Source: Mytilus galloprovincialis
Taxonomy: Eukaryota > Mollusca > Bivalvia > Mytilida > Mytilidae
DNA: 64,000 bases
Assembly: GCF_965363235.1 (NCBI RefSeq)
Contig: NC_134849.1
Location: 14,348,863 to 14,412,862 of the forward strand
Direction: 5' to 3'
The notes under the pieces were generated by a model. That model was not told the DNA's origin. It worked only from the letters and a program-made list of their open reading frames with translations, and ran no database searches. Shown piece after piece: positions 36,641 through 49,330 of this stretch. The translations under genes were made by a program, and so were the position numbers. Position 1 is the first letter of the stretch. The number at the start of each line of letters is the position of its first letter.

Positions 36641-37243
36641 AAGGGTGAAATTTGTACAGGAACAGACCCCGGTTTTTCGTTACCTTTGTATTGAAAAGAT
36701 TCAACGACTCATTGGTAGGTAAGGTTATGCCCATTTGAAAATTAACCAATGTCGGTTGGTCACTACAACTCAGAAACCATGGATAAAACTTAATATAAAA
36801 ATCAAAGTACAATTTATTTTTACAGAAAATGCTGATTTCAGTGATATCTAGTTTTATACAAGTATCTTTATTAACATTGCCACCACAAAGGGTCACTTAT
36901 GCATGGTCCCTCAAAATATAACGTCATAGAAAAAAAACTGTTGATTGCACCAATAATTACAGGCAAAAGTATTTGGAAACCATATAGTTTTGGAATCACT
37001 GTAATTAAAGCTATCACATGAAACCGTGACAATTATCTCCCCTATAACAGGCAAAAGTATATAATAACTTTTATTCATTGAATCAGTACGACGAAACCTA
37101 TGTTTGGACGCCAAAAAAAAATTTGAGTAAACAGAAAGTTGCTTCTCATCAATAATTTATAAAATTGATATGGAAAGACCTTCAATTGTTCAAAGAACAA
37201 TTGGTTTTTAATATATAACTATGTTTCTACTTATGTTAACAAA
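36641..37243. other. Non-coding interval
   Basis: No gene. The 'ggaaagaccttcaattgtt' motif at 37170-37190 repeats 36040-36060. Confidence 0.4.
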
Positions 37244-37350
37244 AAGCAAAATCACAAAAATACTGAACTTAGAGGAAAATCAATTCGGAAAGTCCATAAT
37301 CAAATGTAGAAAATGGTGGATTAAACCTGGTTTTATAGCGCTAACCCTCC
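37244..37350 (-). repeat. Dispersed repeat, inverted partner of 39612-39790
   Basis: Contains CACAAAAATACTGAACTTAG and ATGGTGGATTAAACCTGG. The second copy lies 2.3 kb away in the opposite orientation; a third, partial, at 48825-48965 shares the TGGTGGATTGAACCTGG part. Confidence 0.7.
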
Positions 37351-39270
37351 CACTTTGATGACAGTCTCATCAATTTCCGTTATATTTACATTGATGCGTT
37401 AACTAAACAGACTCAATAAATAAAATAGTCAGAATATGGGTACATCAGTCATCATCGTATAACAATTTTAAAAGGAACAATTCAACAGAACAGAAAAACA
37501 TCTATCTACAAACACATTCATTGATTTGTGTGTCTGACGTCAGAAAATTATACGTCACATAGATTTGTCGTTCAATGTGCATACAAACAATTTTAAAATT
37601 TACCTAGGCAATGTTAGCATAAATTTCAGAAATAGACCGAGATTTAAACTAGTCCAAAAGTTATATATAGAATTTATAAGGATCCACAAATAGTTAATTC
37701 CACTACGCGATTGAATGATTTTGACGTTTGTGGTTCAACGTATATTGTAATTCATAATAGAAATATATCATAATGACATAAAATAGAACAATATCATACT
37801 GACGGGATCTTTTAAAGTACAGAGTCACGTAATAAGAACCAAAGAAATACAAAAAGTTGCATATACAAAACACACCACCAAAAAATGAAAGATAATACAA
37901 ACACATTGACGAGAGCCACGTCAAACGAATATCACATAAAACCATTCAACAGTAAAAGTAATAATAATAATAGAACAAAGACAAATGAAAGAACTATAAA
38001 ACACGTTATTAAGACGATAAACAACATCAGCACGCAGAATCTATACATCTAGATTATTGTGTATTATTTGTGAAATTGATACGGAATATTAATCAACAAG
38101 GTCTTGGTACCTACCGATAAACTTTTTTAACACCGATATATCTCAAACACAGATAAAAATCATAATAATGAATATCAAAATCGAGTAAAATGCAATATTA
38201 CACGACAGAGCCGAGTGTTGATTTGATAACAACCATTTAATAATATACCGTGATAATGCGATCATATATTTCAATAAACACAATAAAGCCAACTAATCTC
38301 TAAATGCATGATAAAAAATATCATGGATATGAAAATTAAGTTGATCTTTCGACCAGACCCTGTCGTGTCAAATGATTACTGCCAATTAGCAAAAAAAACT
38401 TAATCGAAAACGCTATTCATGGGAAGACAATTTAGTAGAAAATAATTCCATTCTAATTCATAAATTCAATCGACTGAATTTAAATAAAACATGTTAATAT
38501 AAAGTCAATCATCGTGCATATCAAGGTCAATATATTTTACAAATTCTAAATATAGAAATAGATGGGAACATATTAAATTCGGTCGATGTTATATTAAATG
38601 TATGTGTGTAGATTTTTTTTTATATTAGCAACTCACAGAGTATAGGCTAAAATGTCATTTATTATATACGTGTGTTTTTAATTTTGACTGTATTTGCAAT
38701 TATCTTACCTCCTATAGATTTATAGAGATATGTTTGGTTAAAGGACTACACGTGGTGGCTATGTATATTTGATGTAGGGTGTCCTAAGTTATAAAGGACT
38801 AGTTACCAGGCATGGTTAGTTACCATATGGGGTTAGTAAGGAGTTTCTTCCCTTTGAAAAATAAAACATGCAACAACCCTTTATAAAAAGAGTCCGGTAT
38901 TATATAAAATATATCTGAAATATCTGAAAGAATTCAAAGAGGAAATTGATGAAGAAAGGTAAAAATAAGGTCATTAAACATAATTAAAGCTAACAAAATG
39001 TTATTGTTGGAATAAAGGAGTTCCTACCCTTTCAAAACAAAAAATGAAATCTGAAAGTAATCAACAGACGAAGAAACTGACACGTGTAATGAACGATTGA
39101 AATAAATTCATAAAATAAATTTAAAGCTAAAACGTTGTTATTATTGACATTTGTTTTCAGTAGTTTTCTGTATAGACAAATGGAAGCAGGATCTTAATAC
39201 TAAGTATTGGCGAATTGTTCACTTTGATAAGCCGCTAGTCAAAATACCACATATGAAGATAGTCGGTAAT
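37351..39270. other. Non-coding interval
   Basis: AT-rich, with no recognised gene or RNA. Two similar stretches near 38870 and 39000 (repeated 'gaaattgatgaagaaa'-like text) hint at an old duplication. Confidence 0.4.
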
Positions 39271-39277
39271 ATACATA

Positions 39278-39352
39278 TATGGGATCAGTAATTCCATATG
39301 GGGATTCGAGGTTCGTGCTCATCCCATATGGAATTTACTGACCGCATATGTA
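39278..39352. repeat. Inverted repeat (hairpin-forming)
   Basis: ATGGGATCAGTAATTCCATA pairs with TATGGAATTTACTGACC across a short loop, flanked on both sides by 'catatg' variants. A related CCATATGGGGTTAGTAAGG lies at 38822. Confidence 0.6.
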
Positions 39353-39544
39353 TTGTATTAGGTCACTAACACACCATGTAACTAATAATATCAGTATGTT
39401 TTTATTCATTTAATATATGAATCTATCATTTGAGACCGGGGATGAATTTTACTAAACCGTACGTTATACACGCGAAACAATGAATGTGTGACACAATGAT
39501 GACTGCTGTACTCATATTGTAAGGATTTTTTCCTATAATGTCTT

Positions 39545-39800
39545 TTTTGTTCACACATCATTTTAAATAAAATGGAATTTGAAGCGACTGTCATACAAGT
39601 GAGAGGTTTAGCGCTAAAAAAACAGGTTCAATCCACCATTTTCTACATTTGAAAATGTGTGTACCAAGTCTGGAATATGACAGTTGTTGTCCATTCGTTT
39701 GATACTTTTTTATCATTTGATTTTGCCATTTTATAAGGGACTTTCCGATTTGAATTTTCCTCGGAGTTCAGTATTTTTGTGATTATACTTTTTTCCAAGT
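39545..39800 (+). repeat. Dispersed repeat copy
   Basis: Fuller copy of the family at 37244, in opposite orientation ('caggttcaatccaccatttt', 'gactttccgatttg', 'cagtatttttgtgatta'). Confidence 0.7.
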
Positions 39801-40160
39801 GATGCTTATTTTCTTATTTGCAATGATATGTCTTGTGAAATATTGTCTTTATAACTTCACAGGATTAAACTTTACTCATGCCAAGTATTTGAAACAAAGA
39901 TAAATTCTGTACAGTTTTTTGAAAAGTGCAAATTAAAAAAAAAAATAATGTGGAAACCAATGATGCTATTACACCTATTACAGCTATAGAACTTAATTTG
40001 ATTGAAGGGAGGGTGAAAACATACAAAGTGTTCAGTTGGTGGGAAATAAACTACAAGACGATGATATTTCTTTCCAATGTCGCTTCTCCTGAACGGCATT
40101 TAACTCTAATTTAGAATAACTTAGTAATTCACAATATGTTTAATGTTTATCCTTAATGTT

Positions 40161-40372
40161 GGTGATGTATTACCTAATCTGAATGGAATGAAGCTTTCAT
40201 GCACTGACCAGGATAATGACAAAGATAGTGGAGCTGATTGTGTAGCAGCGTTTGGGCCATGCGCTATGGGTACTCACACATTTCTATTTGCATCAATGAT
40301 GTAAAGAAAAGTGAAGTTATCAAAATACTTCATTCGAGTGAAGCAAAACAAAAATGCATTATGCGGAGATAA
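40161..40372 (+). pseudogene. Decayed FReD terminal exon
   Basis: Translation gives LNGMKLSCTDQDNDKDSGAD...AAFGP, aligned with the terminal FReD exon at 34511, then an early stop. After a frameshift the C-terminal end is recognisable as SEAKQKCIMRR followed by a stop. The conserved WW after GP is lost. An AATAAA follows at 40387-40392. No other FReD exon lies nearby, so this is an isolated exon relic of a duplicated gene. Confidence 0.75.
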
Positions 40373-40494
40373 GAATTTATCTTCTAAATAAAGTTTACAG
40401 CATGTTTATATTTATTTTGTGGTAAATTACTTTATTCGAGATACATTTGCAATAAAATGAGACGTGTGAACGTTAGATTGATTTTTGTGCTTTT

Positions 40495-40735
40495 ATGCCT
40501 TTTTTAAGCACCGGTGCTGGGCTATTTCGTGGCGGCAGTTTTAAATGGTGGAGGAAGCCGGATTTTCCGTAGAAAAACCACAGACCTTCAATAGACAAAC
40601 TGACATTACATTACTAGTCAATTAAAATTGGAGTCGAGAGGACCCGTACGAGCACGGTTCGAACACACAACCTCAGTGTTCATTGGCTAGTGATTACAGT
40701 AGTTGCTACTTAGACAACTCTGCCATTGAGAACGT
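40495..40735 (-). mobile_element. tRNA-derived SINE
   Basis: On the minus strand a 5' region has an A-box-like TGGCAGAGTTGTCTAAG (from 40724) and a B-box GTTCGAACC (about 40664-40656), spaced as in a serine/leucine-type tRNA. The body follows down to 'aagcaccggtgctgggc' (40507). I recall close relatives in other bivalves. Confidence 0.7.
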
Positions 40736-41540
40736 TCTATTTTATTCTATTCTATTCTACCATATAGTGACCTCCTTTAACAACTTGAAGATTATGTCAT
40801 CTTAGTTTGACAACATTATAACGGAAAAATTAACAAAACTTAAAAAAATAGGCGACATTGCATACCTATTGCTATGCTCAAAATAACTATAAATTTCTGG
40901 CTTAAGACAAACAAATGCAGCGAGTTTAAACGTTTTAAAGGGTTCCAACCTTTGCCCTTTACCTGACACATTAGTGTAACATCACAACATAAAAAAGACA
41001 CAATTTAGATAGCAGTTGAAATTGCTGAACTAAATCAAAAGACATTTTAACACAATTGAGCATACACTGAACGAAATGCTTGTCTAGATTGCCTGTTGTT
41101 AGTTAAAATATCTTTTAGCATATATTAACAGTCTTCTTCAAACAATATGTGAGTTACGGAAGAGGTTTTGTAAAATGTGTCTTTTCTGAAGACTAACTGT
41201 GCATCAACATGAACATCGTTTCGTTTCGTATTTCCGTACAACATTGTCAATGATTGTATACCTTGCTACAAAACTATTTGTATGTACCTCTTCGTTATTG
41301 GTGACATTTTGTTAAGCTTATGGTTGCCTTTCTGATAATGACATACAATTTACCCTCTTGTTTAATTAGTTTTGTATTAACATTGTGTCAAAGATCACAT
41401 GTTTTTGTTCAGATTATATTCACTTGCTTTTTATATGTCTTTTGATTGCGTTAAGTCATTTCAATTGATATTTATAATGTGTCTTTCTATGTTGTAATGT
41501 TCCTCTCTTACTTTAATGTTGGCATCTATTGACCGTTAAA
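40736..41540. other. Non-coding interval
   Basis: No gene or clear repeat recognised. Confidence 0.4.
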
Positions 41541-41832
41541 GCCCGCTGTATTTATTTGCACCCGTCCTGTTTAAAGTCAGGAATCTGATATTTAGTGGTT
41601 GTCGTTTGTTTTTTTGGTTCATAGTGTTCCTCGTTTTTATATAGCTTATACCGTTGGTTTGCCTGTTTGAAAAGTTTTACACTAGTCATTTTGGAGGGGG
41701 GGTTATAACTTGCTGTTCGTTGTGATCCAATTTTCCTTGTTGAAAACGGTACTTTGACCTATGATGGTTCACTTTTACAAACTCTGATTTGGAGTGCGAA
41801 TTGTCTCATTGGCACTTTTACAAAATCTTCAT
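41541..41832 (+). mobile_element. Retroposon copy (TCTCATTGGCA family)
   Basis: Contains 'taaagtcaggaatctgat', 'taccgttggtttgcctgttt' and ends near GTCTCATTGGCACTTTTAC. Long relative of 63050-63275. Confidence 0.65.
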
Positions 41833-44800
41833 CTATTCAATCAGACTAGAATAACAATCATCAAAACAAATCTGATATCATAGCTACGATAACAATTCAA
41901 CTGCACATGTTGCGCATTGTGGCAGTTAATGTTTCTTCAAGGATCAAGGCAAAACACCAACTACATCCTGTTAATGGTAATGAACCAAACAAAACTTCTC
42001 ATTGGTTAATTGAATAAATGAAAACAATTACTCTAGTTAAATGGTGTGCTTACGAAACGCTTAAAAACAATCTGTGTCGTAAACACGTTTGACAATGTTT
42101 TTATTCTCCCAGTAACACAACTTTTTTTTTTGTCTTCTAAACAAGAAACCAACAGCAGATTATCACAAGCTATAGTTTATTTAACTGCTTTTACTTTAGA
42201 GATAAGGACAATAAACATATATAAACAACTGCTCAGCACTTCCTAATTATGAAGTTTACATGTACTCTGTTTTGTTTTCATGACGTGCATTGAAAACAAT
42301 TTTTATCAAGCTTACAAAAAGTAATGTTTTAACTGTATGTTAACCTAGATTATATATATTTCTGTTATACATTAAAGAGTTGTTAACACTTTATGCATTG
42401 TATACAAAATAAGAATGCTCAATTGTTCAGCCGTTAGCTATTGATCGAAAACACAACCTAGTTCTCTGCATTTAGAAAATACTATTCATCCAGAGATAGT
42501 ATCTACTTTAAACTACGAAGTTAAGTGTTTGATCAAATAGAGTAAATGATTAAATCACTGCATTAAATGTTAAACATTTAAACTTCGGTGCGTAACATCC
42601 TTCTTCATTCTTTTGGTTGCACTACCCAGATTCATATACTTTCATAAAAATAAATCAATAAATTAAAGTGTTTTTTTTTCTCTTTGGTGCACGAGTACAT
42701 ACGTCATACATCTGTTACATTAAAATATCACGGTATAAGTTGCTTGTTTTCAATTTCATTTAAAAAAAAAATATAACAAGACTATGTGGAAGTAGATCCT
42801 TTCATGCTTAATAGTTCTCACTCTTAAAAAAGCTAATAAACAGGAATTCAGACAGCCAAATAAAATAGAAACCAATTTCCTTGCGAACACAAACCGTACA
42901 TTTCAGAGCACAACTAAAAAGGCTTAACATGAAAATTGAATACCGTGAAACTCTTGGAATTATCAACATAGTTTGAATACGAACACAAAGTGGATATAAG
43001 CATTATAGCTAGATGATACTCTCAGAGACTTACTACCAATTAAATTTGTTTGTGTGAGGTACATAACTATACCGACACTTCATGCATTGTCATACTGGTC
43101 GACCAACATTTCAAACATACACATTGATTTGTTGTTTAAAATATTCTTTTCTCTAATTCTTACAAAATTTATCCTTTTTCTGACATGTTGATTATTTTTT
43201 TTATTAAATCAATGTGTGGTTCGTTTGATCTCAGTTCTGCATTGGTCAAAATTTGATTATGACGTCGATTTTTCTTGTTTTCCTATGGTAACTGCATGAA
43301 AAAAGGCGAAAATGACTGATGACGTCACGTCATATGGCAAAATTTGGGGTACTTTGCTAATTTGCATAGCGGCTATTTGCCTTATTATGACGGCAGCCAT
43401 TACAATATGATAACCCCTTTTATAAAAATGCCAATAGGCCAATACCCATGTCGAATCAACAATTTGTCCGCATATAGGTGAACTGTAAACGTTATTAGGC
43501 TTCTGTCCGTGTAAAAATAAACATTGTCTACTTTGAAAACTTTCGGCCTTTTTAGATTGTGAAAATCAGAAGCGTAACCGTGGTTTATTTAGTATAACTG
43601 CTGTAAAAAATAACGAAAAATGGTAAAAAAGCAAGATTCAAAAACAGAAACAGAGATGCAAGAATGCATTTTTCATTATTTGTATTTGCATATAAGTAAC
43701 ACCTTGTAGGGTGAATTTTAAAGTTTTAGTTCAATGACGGAAAAGGACTAGATTATCCGAAAATTTGAAATAATTTATATTTTCAATCTTAAACTAAGGG
43801 AAGTTTTTGAACCAAAAGGGCCAAAGTCACGTGCTGCAAATCATTTGAATAAAGTACCTTTGATTCTGACAGATGTAGAAGGGCCAAAATCTTTTTGCAG
43901 ATCATTTGAAAAGGAGAAATAAGTTTGACTGTATATTGTTTAAAATCGGCACATCCATTAATTTATGTAACTATATTTTCATGATTGAGGATATAACTCC
44001 TTTCCTTCGCGTTGATTCTATTATCAAAACATAAATACTACAAGATTACAAAACTTTAAGGTCAAGGATCAGTAAATGACCAGTCCATAGATTTTTTCTT
44101 AATTTACAACTCAATTACATATTGAAAATATACATCAGAAAATGTTAAAAAAAAAGTATATGTCACCGTCTTCGTTTTCGAGAAAAAGCCATTTATAAAA
44201 TGGTCCGATCGGGTACTAAATTACATTGAATATATAGGGAAAATCAATATTTTTCTTCAACAATTTTCGGTTTCCTGAATAAATCACGTGAACTACTCCA
44301 TAGAATTAAAAAAAAAATAATATGTTCTTCCTCTTTGTCTAACAAATTAGATGATGGTAAAAAAAAATATGGTCACTGACTTCGTTTCCCCTGTAGAAGC
44401 GACGCAAACTCTAACATTTTAACCAAAAAAAACCCTCAAAAATCTTGACGTCGTCATTTTTATTACATAACGTCAAGTTATCATGTTAATATTTTCCAAC
44501 GTTCTTCGTGTTGATTATGCACGATGATATCGATTGTGTGTTTTGAATTCATAGATTCTTTTTATCATAAGAGTCTGGATAATTATCATTAGTTTATATT
44601 TTGTATTACCAGTATTCTTTATTCTTTATATTTTAGCACCCCATTATTCTCTTTTCTTTATTTTCCTTTATTCAGCAATTTTTGCCCGTTATTCTGTATT
44701 CCATAAACCCCAATCAGAACCTCTTTTATGGACACGTATTTTAAAGAAAATTAAATGTTGAAAAAATAACATGTTCATTATTAATATGTACATGTTTAAG

Positions 44801-44954
44801 ACAAATACCAATTTAGACAAAAATACTCTGTAAGTACATACACGTAAAAAATAGTAAAAACATAAAGATAGAAAAATCATTCCTATTACGGATTGATTTA
44901 ATAATTCAAAGATAAAATTCAGTAAATTGGAGCAACATTTTTTTATAACTGAAA
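41833..44954. other. Gene-free interval
   Basis: No ORF with family resemblance. 43255-43400 is richer in CpG and has a TGACGTCA palindrome (43320-43327). Bases 43800-43915 contain two related 'agggccaaa...atcatttgaa' segments. Otherwise nothing recognised. Confidence 0.45.
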
Positions 44955-45170
44955 GTGGGGATGGGGGCATATTGTGTTACCCTTGTCAGTCTGTCCGTCC
45001 GCCCTCCCGTCCCATTATGGATATACATATCTTTCTATATCTATATAGTTTTTCCGCATAACTCCTCATACAGTTTGAATCCTAGTAAGTTTTCACTTTG
45101 CTGTCCGTTTGTACAGATACTAAAGGTGTGCATGTGGTCGGGGTTTTGATTTTTATTAATATTTGCTCTT
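44955..45170 (+). repeat. Dispersed repeat with GTCTGTCCGTCCG core
   Basis: Starts 'gggggcatattgtgttaccc' followed by CAGTCTGTCCGTCCGCCC. This looks like the common mollusc repeat recalled by the same core; boundaries approximate. Confidence 0.5.
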
Positions 45171-45212
45171 ATGGGAGAAAGTTGAATTTTGTCATTTTGG
45201 GTAACTAATTCC

Positions 45213-45243
45213 AAGGATTTGTATAGTTACTATACAAATCCTT
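45213..45243. repeat. Near-perfect 31-bp palindrome
   Basis: AAGGATTTGTATAGT, one base, then its exact complement ending AAATCCTT, further flanked by 'ctaatt' on both sides. Confidence 0.85.
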
Positions 45244-46395
45244 GCTAATTCGTAAATCTCGTCGACAATCTTGCATGTCATCTGTTTCCATTTTTTCTCC
45301 GTTCCGATATATGATTTAGCAACTTTTTGAAAAACCGGCAACTTAAGCAGCGGAACATGTAACAGCTTTTTTTTGATACATTCTGTCCATATACTGCTGC
45401 TTAACATCGCATATATAAACAAACATATTATATCAATGATTCTACAAATTCTTGAAAGAGTGTTTGTGTTTATTTATACATCTGCAAGTAACAAGTAAAA
45501 CACGCATACAAACTGACAACTTTTTTTTATCAGTATAAAATTTCTTGTATACAAGTCTATGGAAACGTTAAAGTTTACTAAATGGATCTGACTCCAAAAG
45601 CGTTCATCGGCTCGAAGCATATACAGAACCAGTACATGATATACAACATGCTACAAAAAAGGGGGGTAGTAATAACAGAAAACTAAATTAAAGTAAGGCT
45701 TTGATTGATGTAAACTTCAATAAAAATGGAAGTTATGGGAACAGGAAAAGATAGATATTGCATCACTTACAACAACATTTGAATTGACCAGTCATTTTTG
45801 TTTAATTACAGAACACACCGAGATAATCCACTGATTAAACAGGGGTCTTCATGAAGTGTGTACTTAAATGTTCTTTACCTTTAAATATAACGCTTATTCT
45901 GTGAAATCCTCCAAAAAAAAATGTAAAATTCTTCTTTCATTAAATTATTTCTTCAATCTGTACATGGTTCTTGTCTGTGATCAGTATTATATTAAATCAT
46001 TATTTTATTTACCATTGTTATTCTTTATAATTTTGCAAACTTTATTTATTTTGTTTAATTTTTTTATTCGCCAGTATCTTTTATTCTGCTACCCCTTTTT
46101 AGATCTAATTACATGGGACAATAGATGCCGGAATGTGCTTCTGTCTCTGAATTTCGCTTTCTCTCGAGACGTTGTTTTTGTAGTACAGTGTATTTTCCAG
46201 GTGATACATCGTGTAAAACATTTACAAGAAAACTTAAAACATACGGAGGTTGAGACATGACATAAAAACAGATTTACATATCTATGTTTAATTTGCCTAC
46301 CAGAATAATCCCCTTAAAAAAGCAACAAAAAACACAGGCTGAGACACGACTGGAAATTGTGTGTTTTGTTATAGTACATCTGCACATATGCATAT
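45244..46395. other. Non-coding interval
   Basis: The 130-codon ORF at 45868-46260 is phenylalanine/leucine-rich from T-rich DNA and has no family features. Nothing else recognised. Confidence 0.45.
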
Positions 46396-47240
46396 CCAGT
46401 CTATGGAAGAAGTGATGCGATAAAAACTTTTCTTATATCAACGAGCGATATTGTCTAATATCAACGAGTTGCATTGTGGGAAATTTCAGACGAATGTTAG
46501 CATTTGTACGAAGAAAGGCAGATTTCTCGGTATAAAATAATGACTCTTTTCTTAAAACAGGGTGACATTTAACACGAAATGCATCTGCTGTATAATTTCC
46601 ATGAATTATTTTATGTAATAACAAACAAGGTGTATTTAAACGAGAAAATTGAATTGTTGAATAAATGAAACATAAATGCACGATTTATCATTTGTAGATG
46701 TACACATTCAATAAATATCATGTAGCGATTTCAGTGGAATGCAATTGAGATGACTTCAATTGTTTGCTAAGCCAAAATCACCTATAAGTCAAAGATACTG
46801 CTATATTTTATTATATCAATGCGATGTTTGTAAAATATCATAGCGATATTTTTTAAATATCAAAAATTTATGAATGCGACACTTTTCTAATATAACTGCT
46901 ATAGTTTTCTAATATAAAATGAATACGATGACACGTCACAATGCATGTCAAGAAACCGCAAATATAATTCACAAACTTAGTTCATGACCGGCTTAATGTT
47001 TGAGGATCAATATCACTAAAATTTCGTATCTGTTACAAAATTAATGCTTACATGAACTTATCATTTCGAAAATGTTGCTTGACCCTATTGATAGTTGAAA
47101 GTGTTAACAACCTGTTCAGTCTATTGTTTTCAATCACATGGTTTAACCGACTAATTCTATTTGAAGTGATGATGCAATGGCGGGGAATTTAAATGCGGTG
47201 GTAAATAGTCTACCGACCTATTAGATTCTTATATAGCTCC

Positions 47241-47391
47241 AGTGGCGGATCCAGGGGGAGGGGTCGGGGGTTGGAAACCTCTTCTTTGTTGGCCGATCAA
47301 TGCATTTGAATGGGAACATATGGTTGGACCCCCCCCCCCTTTATCCTGGGTATGGAACCTCCTTTTTGAAAACGGCTGGATCCGCCCTTGA
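47241..47391 (+). mobile_element. Miniature inverted-repeat element, hAT-like ends (copy 1)
   Basis: Starts CAGTGGCGGATCCAGGGG (C at 47240) and ends CTGGATCCGCCCTTG. Both copies contain long G/C runs. CAGTGGCGG-type termini are typical of hAT elements. Confidence 0.6.
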
Positions 47392-48180
47392 GGTCACACT
47401 GCTATGGCCTATCCACATGGGTAATATCGAAATAGAAAAATTATCATTACTTAAAAGAAAAAAAAACATTCATTCAAACAATCCAATCCAAAACAGCTCC
47501 AAATAACAATGAATATCAATGGTAAAATAAATATTTCAAACAAATTAAAATGTACAAATGCTGATGTCCCGAACTTTGAAGATACCAACTGAGTGGCCTT
47601 AGACTATAAATTGAACAACTTCAGATACAACGAAAATCAAAAATCTTGTCAAACAGAAAATTTATTTATGAAGGAAAACAGTTCTTTTTTGGATATCAAA
47701 GACTTTTCCCGTTGGTAAATCGATATCTCTATGGACATAATCAGCTCGCCGCGTGGACGCTCTTTTACATCGCGATAACCATGAGGGCATTTCGATGTAT
47801 TGTTGCCACAGAGATTTGATTTTCGTTTTTGACTAGTAACCGATCGTATTTATACGCGAACATTTCTTAGTGCAAAACAACAATCCGTATCGCTTGTTAT
47901 AAATTCATTTCTTCAATGAATACTAAAAGATGTTTAGAAAACAAATAAATAAGATGTAAATGTCTGTTGACGTTAGAAATGTGTATATATCTTTTCTATA
48001 TTTATAAATTTAGATCGTTCAGTGCTGTTTATTTGGTATTTTTATTGACGTAATCGTTCTTGTACCACTGTCGTTACCGTTAAAGCTTTAGAAGTGTGCT
48101 AGTTCATATTGCACTTTAAAAAAAGATTCAGCACCCAAATGACGTTATTTATAAGGTGAAATTTTAAAGATTTATAGATT

Positions 48181-48390
48181 TAAGAAGATGGTGCATGAGT
48201 TCGAATGAGACAACTTTCCACCAAAGTAATGATTTGTTTCAAGTAAACCATTATAGATCAAAGTAGGGCCTTAAACACGGAGCCTTAGCTCACAGCGAAC
48301 ACCATGCTATATATGAACCAACAAATTACTAGAAGACTAGTGTTAAACCATTCAAACAGGAAAACCAACGATCTAATTTGTATAAAAAAT
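48181..48390 (-). mobile_element. Retroposon copy (CCACATCTT family)
   Basis: Diverged relative of 32531-32795, sharing 'gtgttaaaccattcaaac' and 'gaaaaccaacg'. Confidence 0.6.
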
Positions 48391-48515
48391 GAGATTCAAA
48401 AGTACAGGTCAGATTTTGTCGAATTAATCTGAACGAGGACAGTATGATTCATCTTTGGCACTAGTTAGTTGCATTGTTATAAATAAAGAAAATCTTCTAT
48501 GCGTGCGTTGCGATC

Positions 48516-48674
48516 AGAGGCGGATTTAGGGGGGGCAGGGGGCCCGCCCCCCCCCCCTTTTAGGTAAAAATTTGGTTGCTTATATAGGGAATCACTGAAG
48601 CGTGACTGGAGCGGGCCCCCTCTTAGGTCAGTCAGTGGGCCCCCACTTATGAAAATTTCTGGATCCGCCACTGG
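48516..48674 (-). mobile_element. Miniature inverted-repeat element, hAT-like ends (copy 2)
   Basis: Ends CAGAGGCGGATTTAGG and CTGGATCCGCCACTG, flanked by GCGAT on both sides, a likely target duplication (at least 5 bp). Contains a C10+ run. Confidence 0.65.
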
Positions 48675-49330
48675 CGATCATATCAGATATATATTATTTC
48701 AGGGTGTTCATTGTAAAAATTTGCTATAAAATGTTATATATGTGAACAATAATTTTGATACTTAGCTATTTGATTACGACACTGTTTATTAAACCCCATC
48801 GGTACTGTCATTTTCAAATTTTGAAAATGGTGGATTGAACCTGGTTTTATATCGCTAAACCTCTCACGTGTATGACAGTCTAATCAAATTCTGTCATATT
48901 TACAACGATGCCTGAACAAAACAGACATAATAGGAAAAATTGTCAAAATATGGGTACAGCAGTCAAATATTGATACTAATAAGTACTAATATTGATATAA
49001 CAAAAACACCGCTATGATATTTTAAAAGTATAGCATTGATATTAGAAATAATAGCATTTGTTTATTTATGTATATAAGAAAAACACCGCACTTCAGATTT
49101 TACACGGACATAAACGTTTGCTTCTAACTCACTTCTGAATGTATATTTAGACTCAATTGTTGTTTATATTTGAATAATAAGTTTTAAAGTTAACAACATT
49201 TTCCACATTAAATGTCTGCATATTTACAATTGATATTAGACAATATCGCTATGTGATATAAGAAAAGTTTTTATCGATACGCTTCTTCCATAGACTGATA
49301 TCGTCATCGATGTCTTTTCCTTTTGATGTT

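Larger units (their letters stand above)
46396..49299. mobile_element. 2.9 kb element with ~68-bp terminal inverted repeats
   Basis: The left end 46396-46463 (CCAGTCTATGGAAGAAG... GATATTGTCTAATATCAA) is the inverse of 49230-49299 with a few mismatches. TAT adjoins both ends. The interior repeats ATATCA/TGATAT motifs near each end (46800-46920 and 48955-49070). No transposase ORF is visible, so it would be non-autonomous. It contains later insertions at 47241-47391, 48181-48390, 48516-48674 and 48825-48965. Superfamily not assigned. Confidence 0.6.

Noticed and set aside
36510..36896. 128-codon minus ORF rich in VRPSVRSS
   Set aside because: Product of translating the GAAC/GGAC microsatellite.
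45868..46260. 130-codon hydrophobic plus-strand ORF
   Set aside because: Composition of T-rich DNA, with no family motif, splice context or neighbour support.
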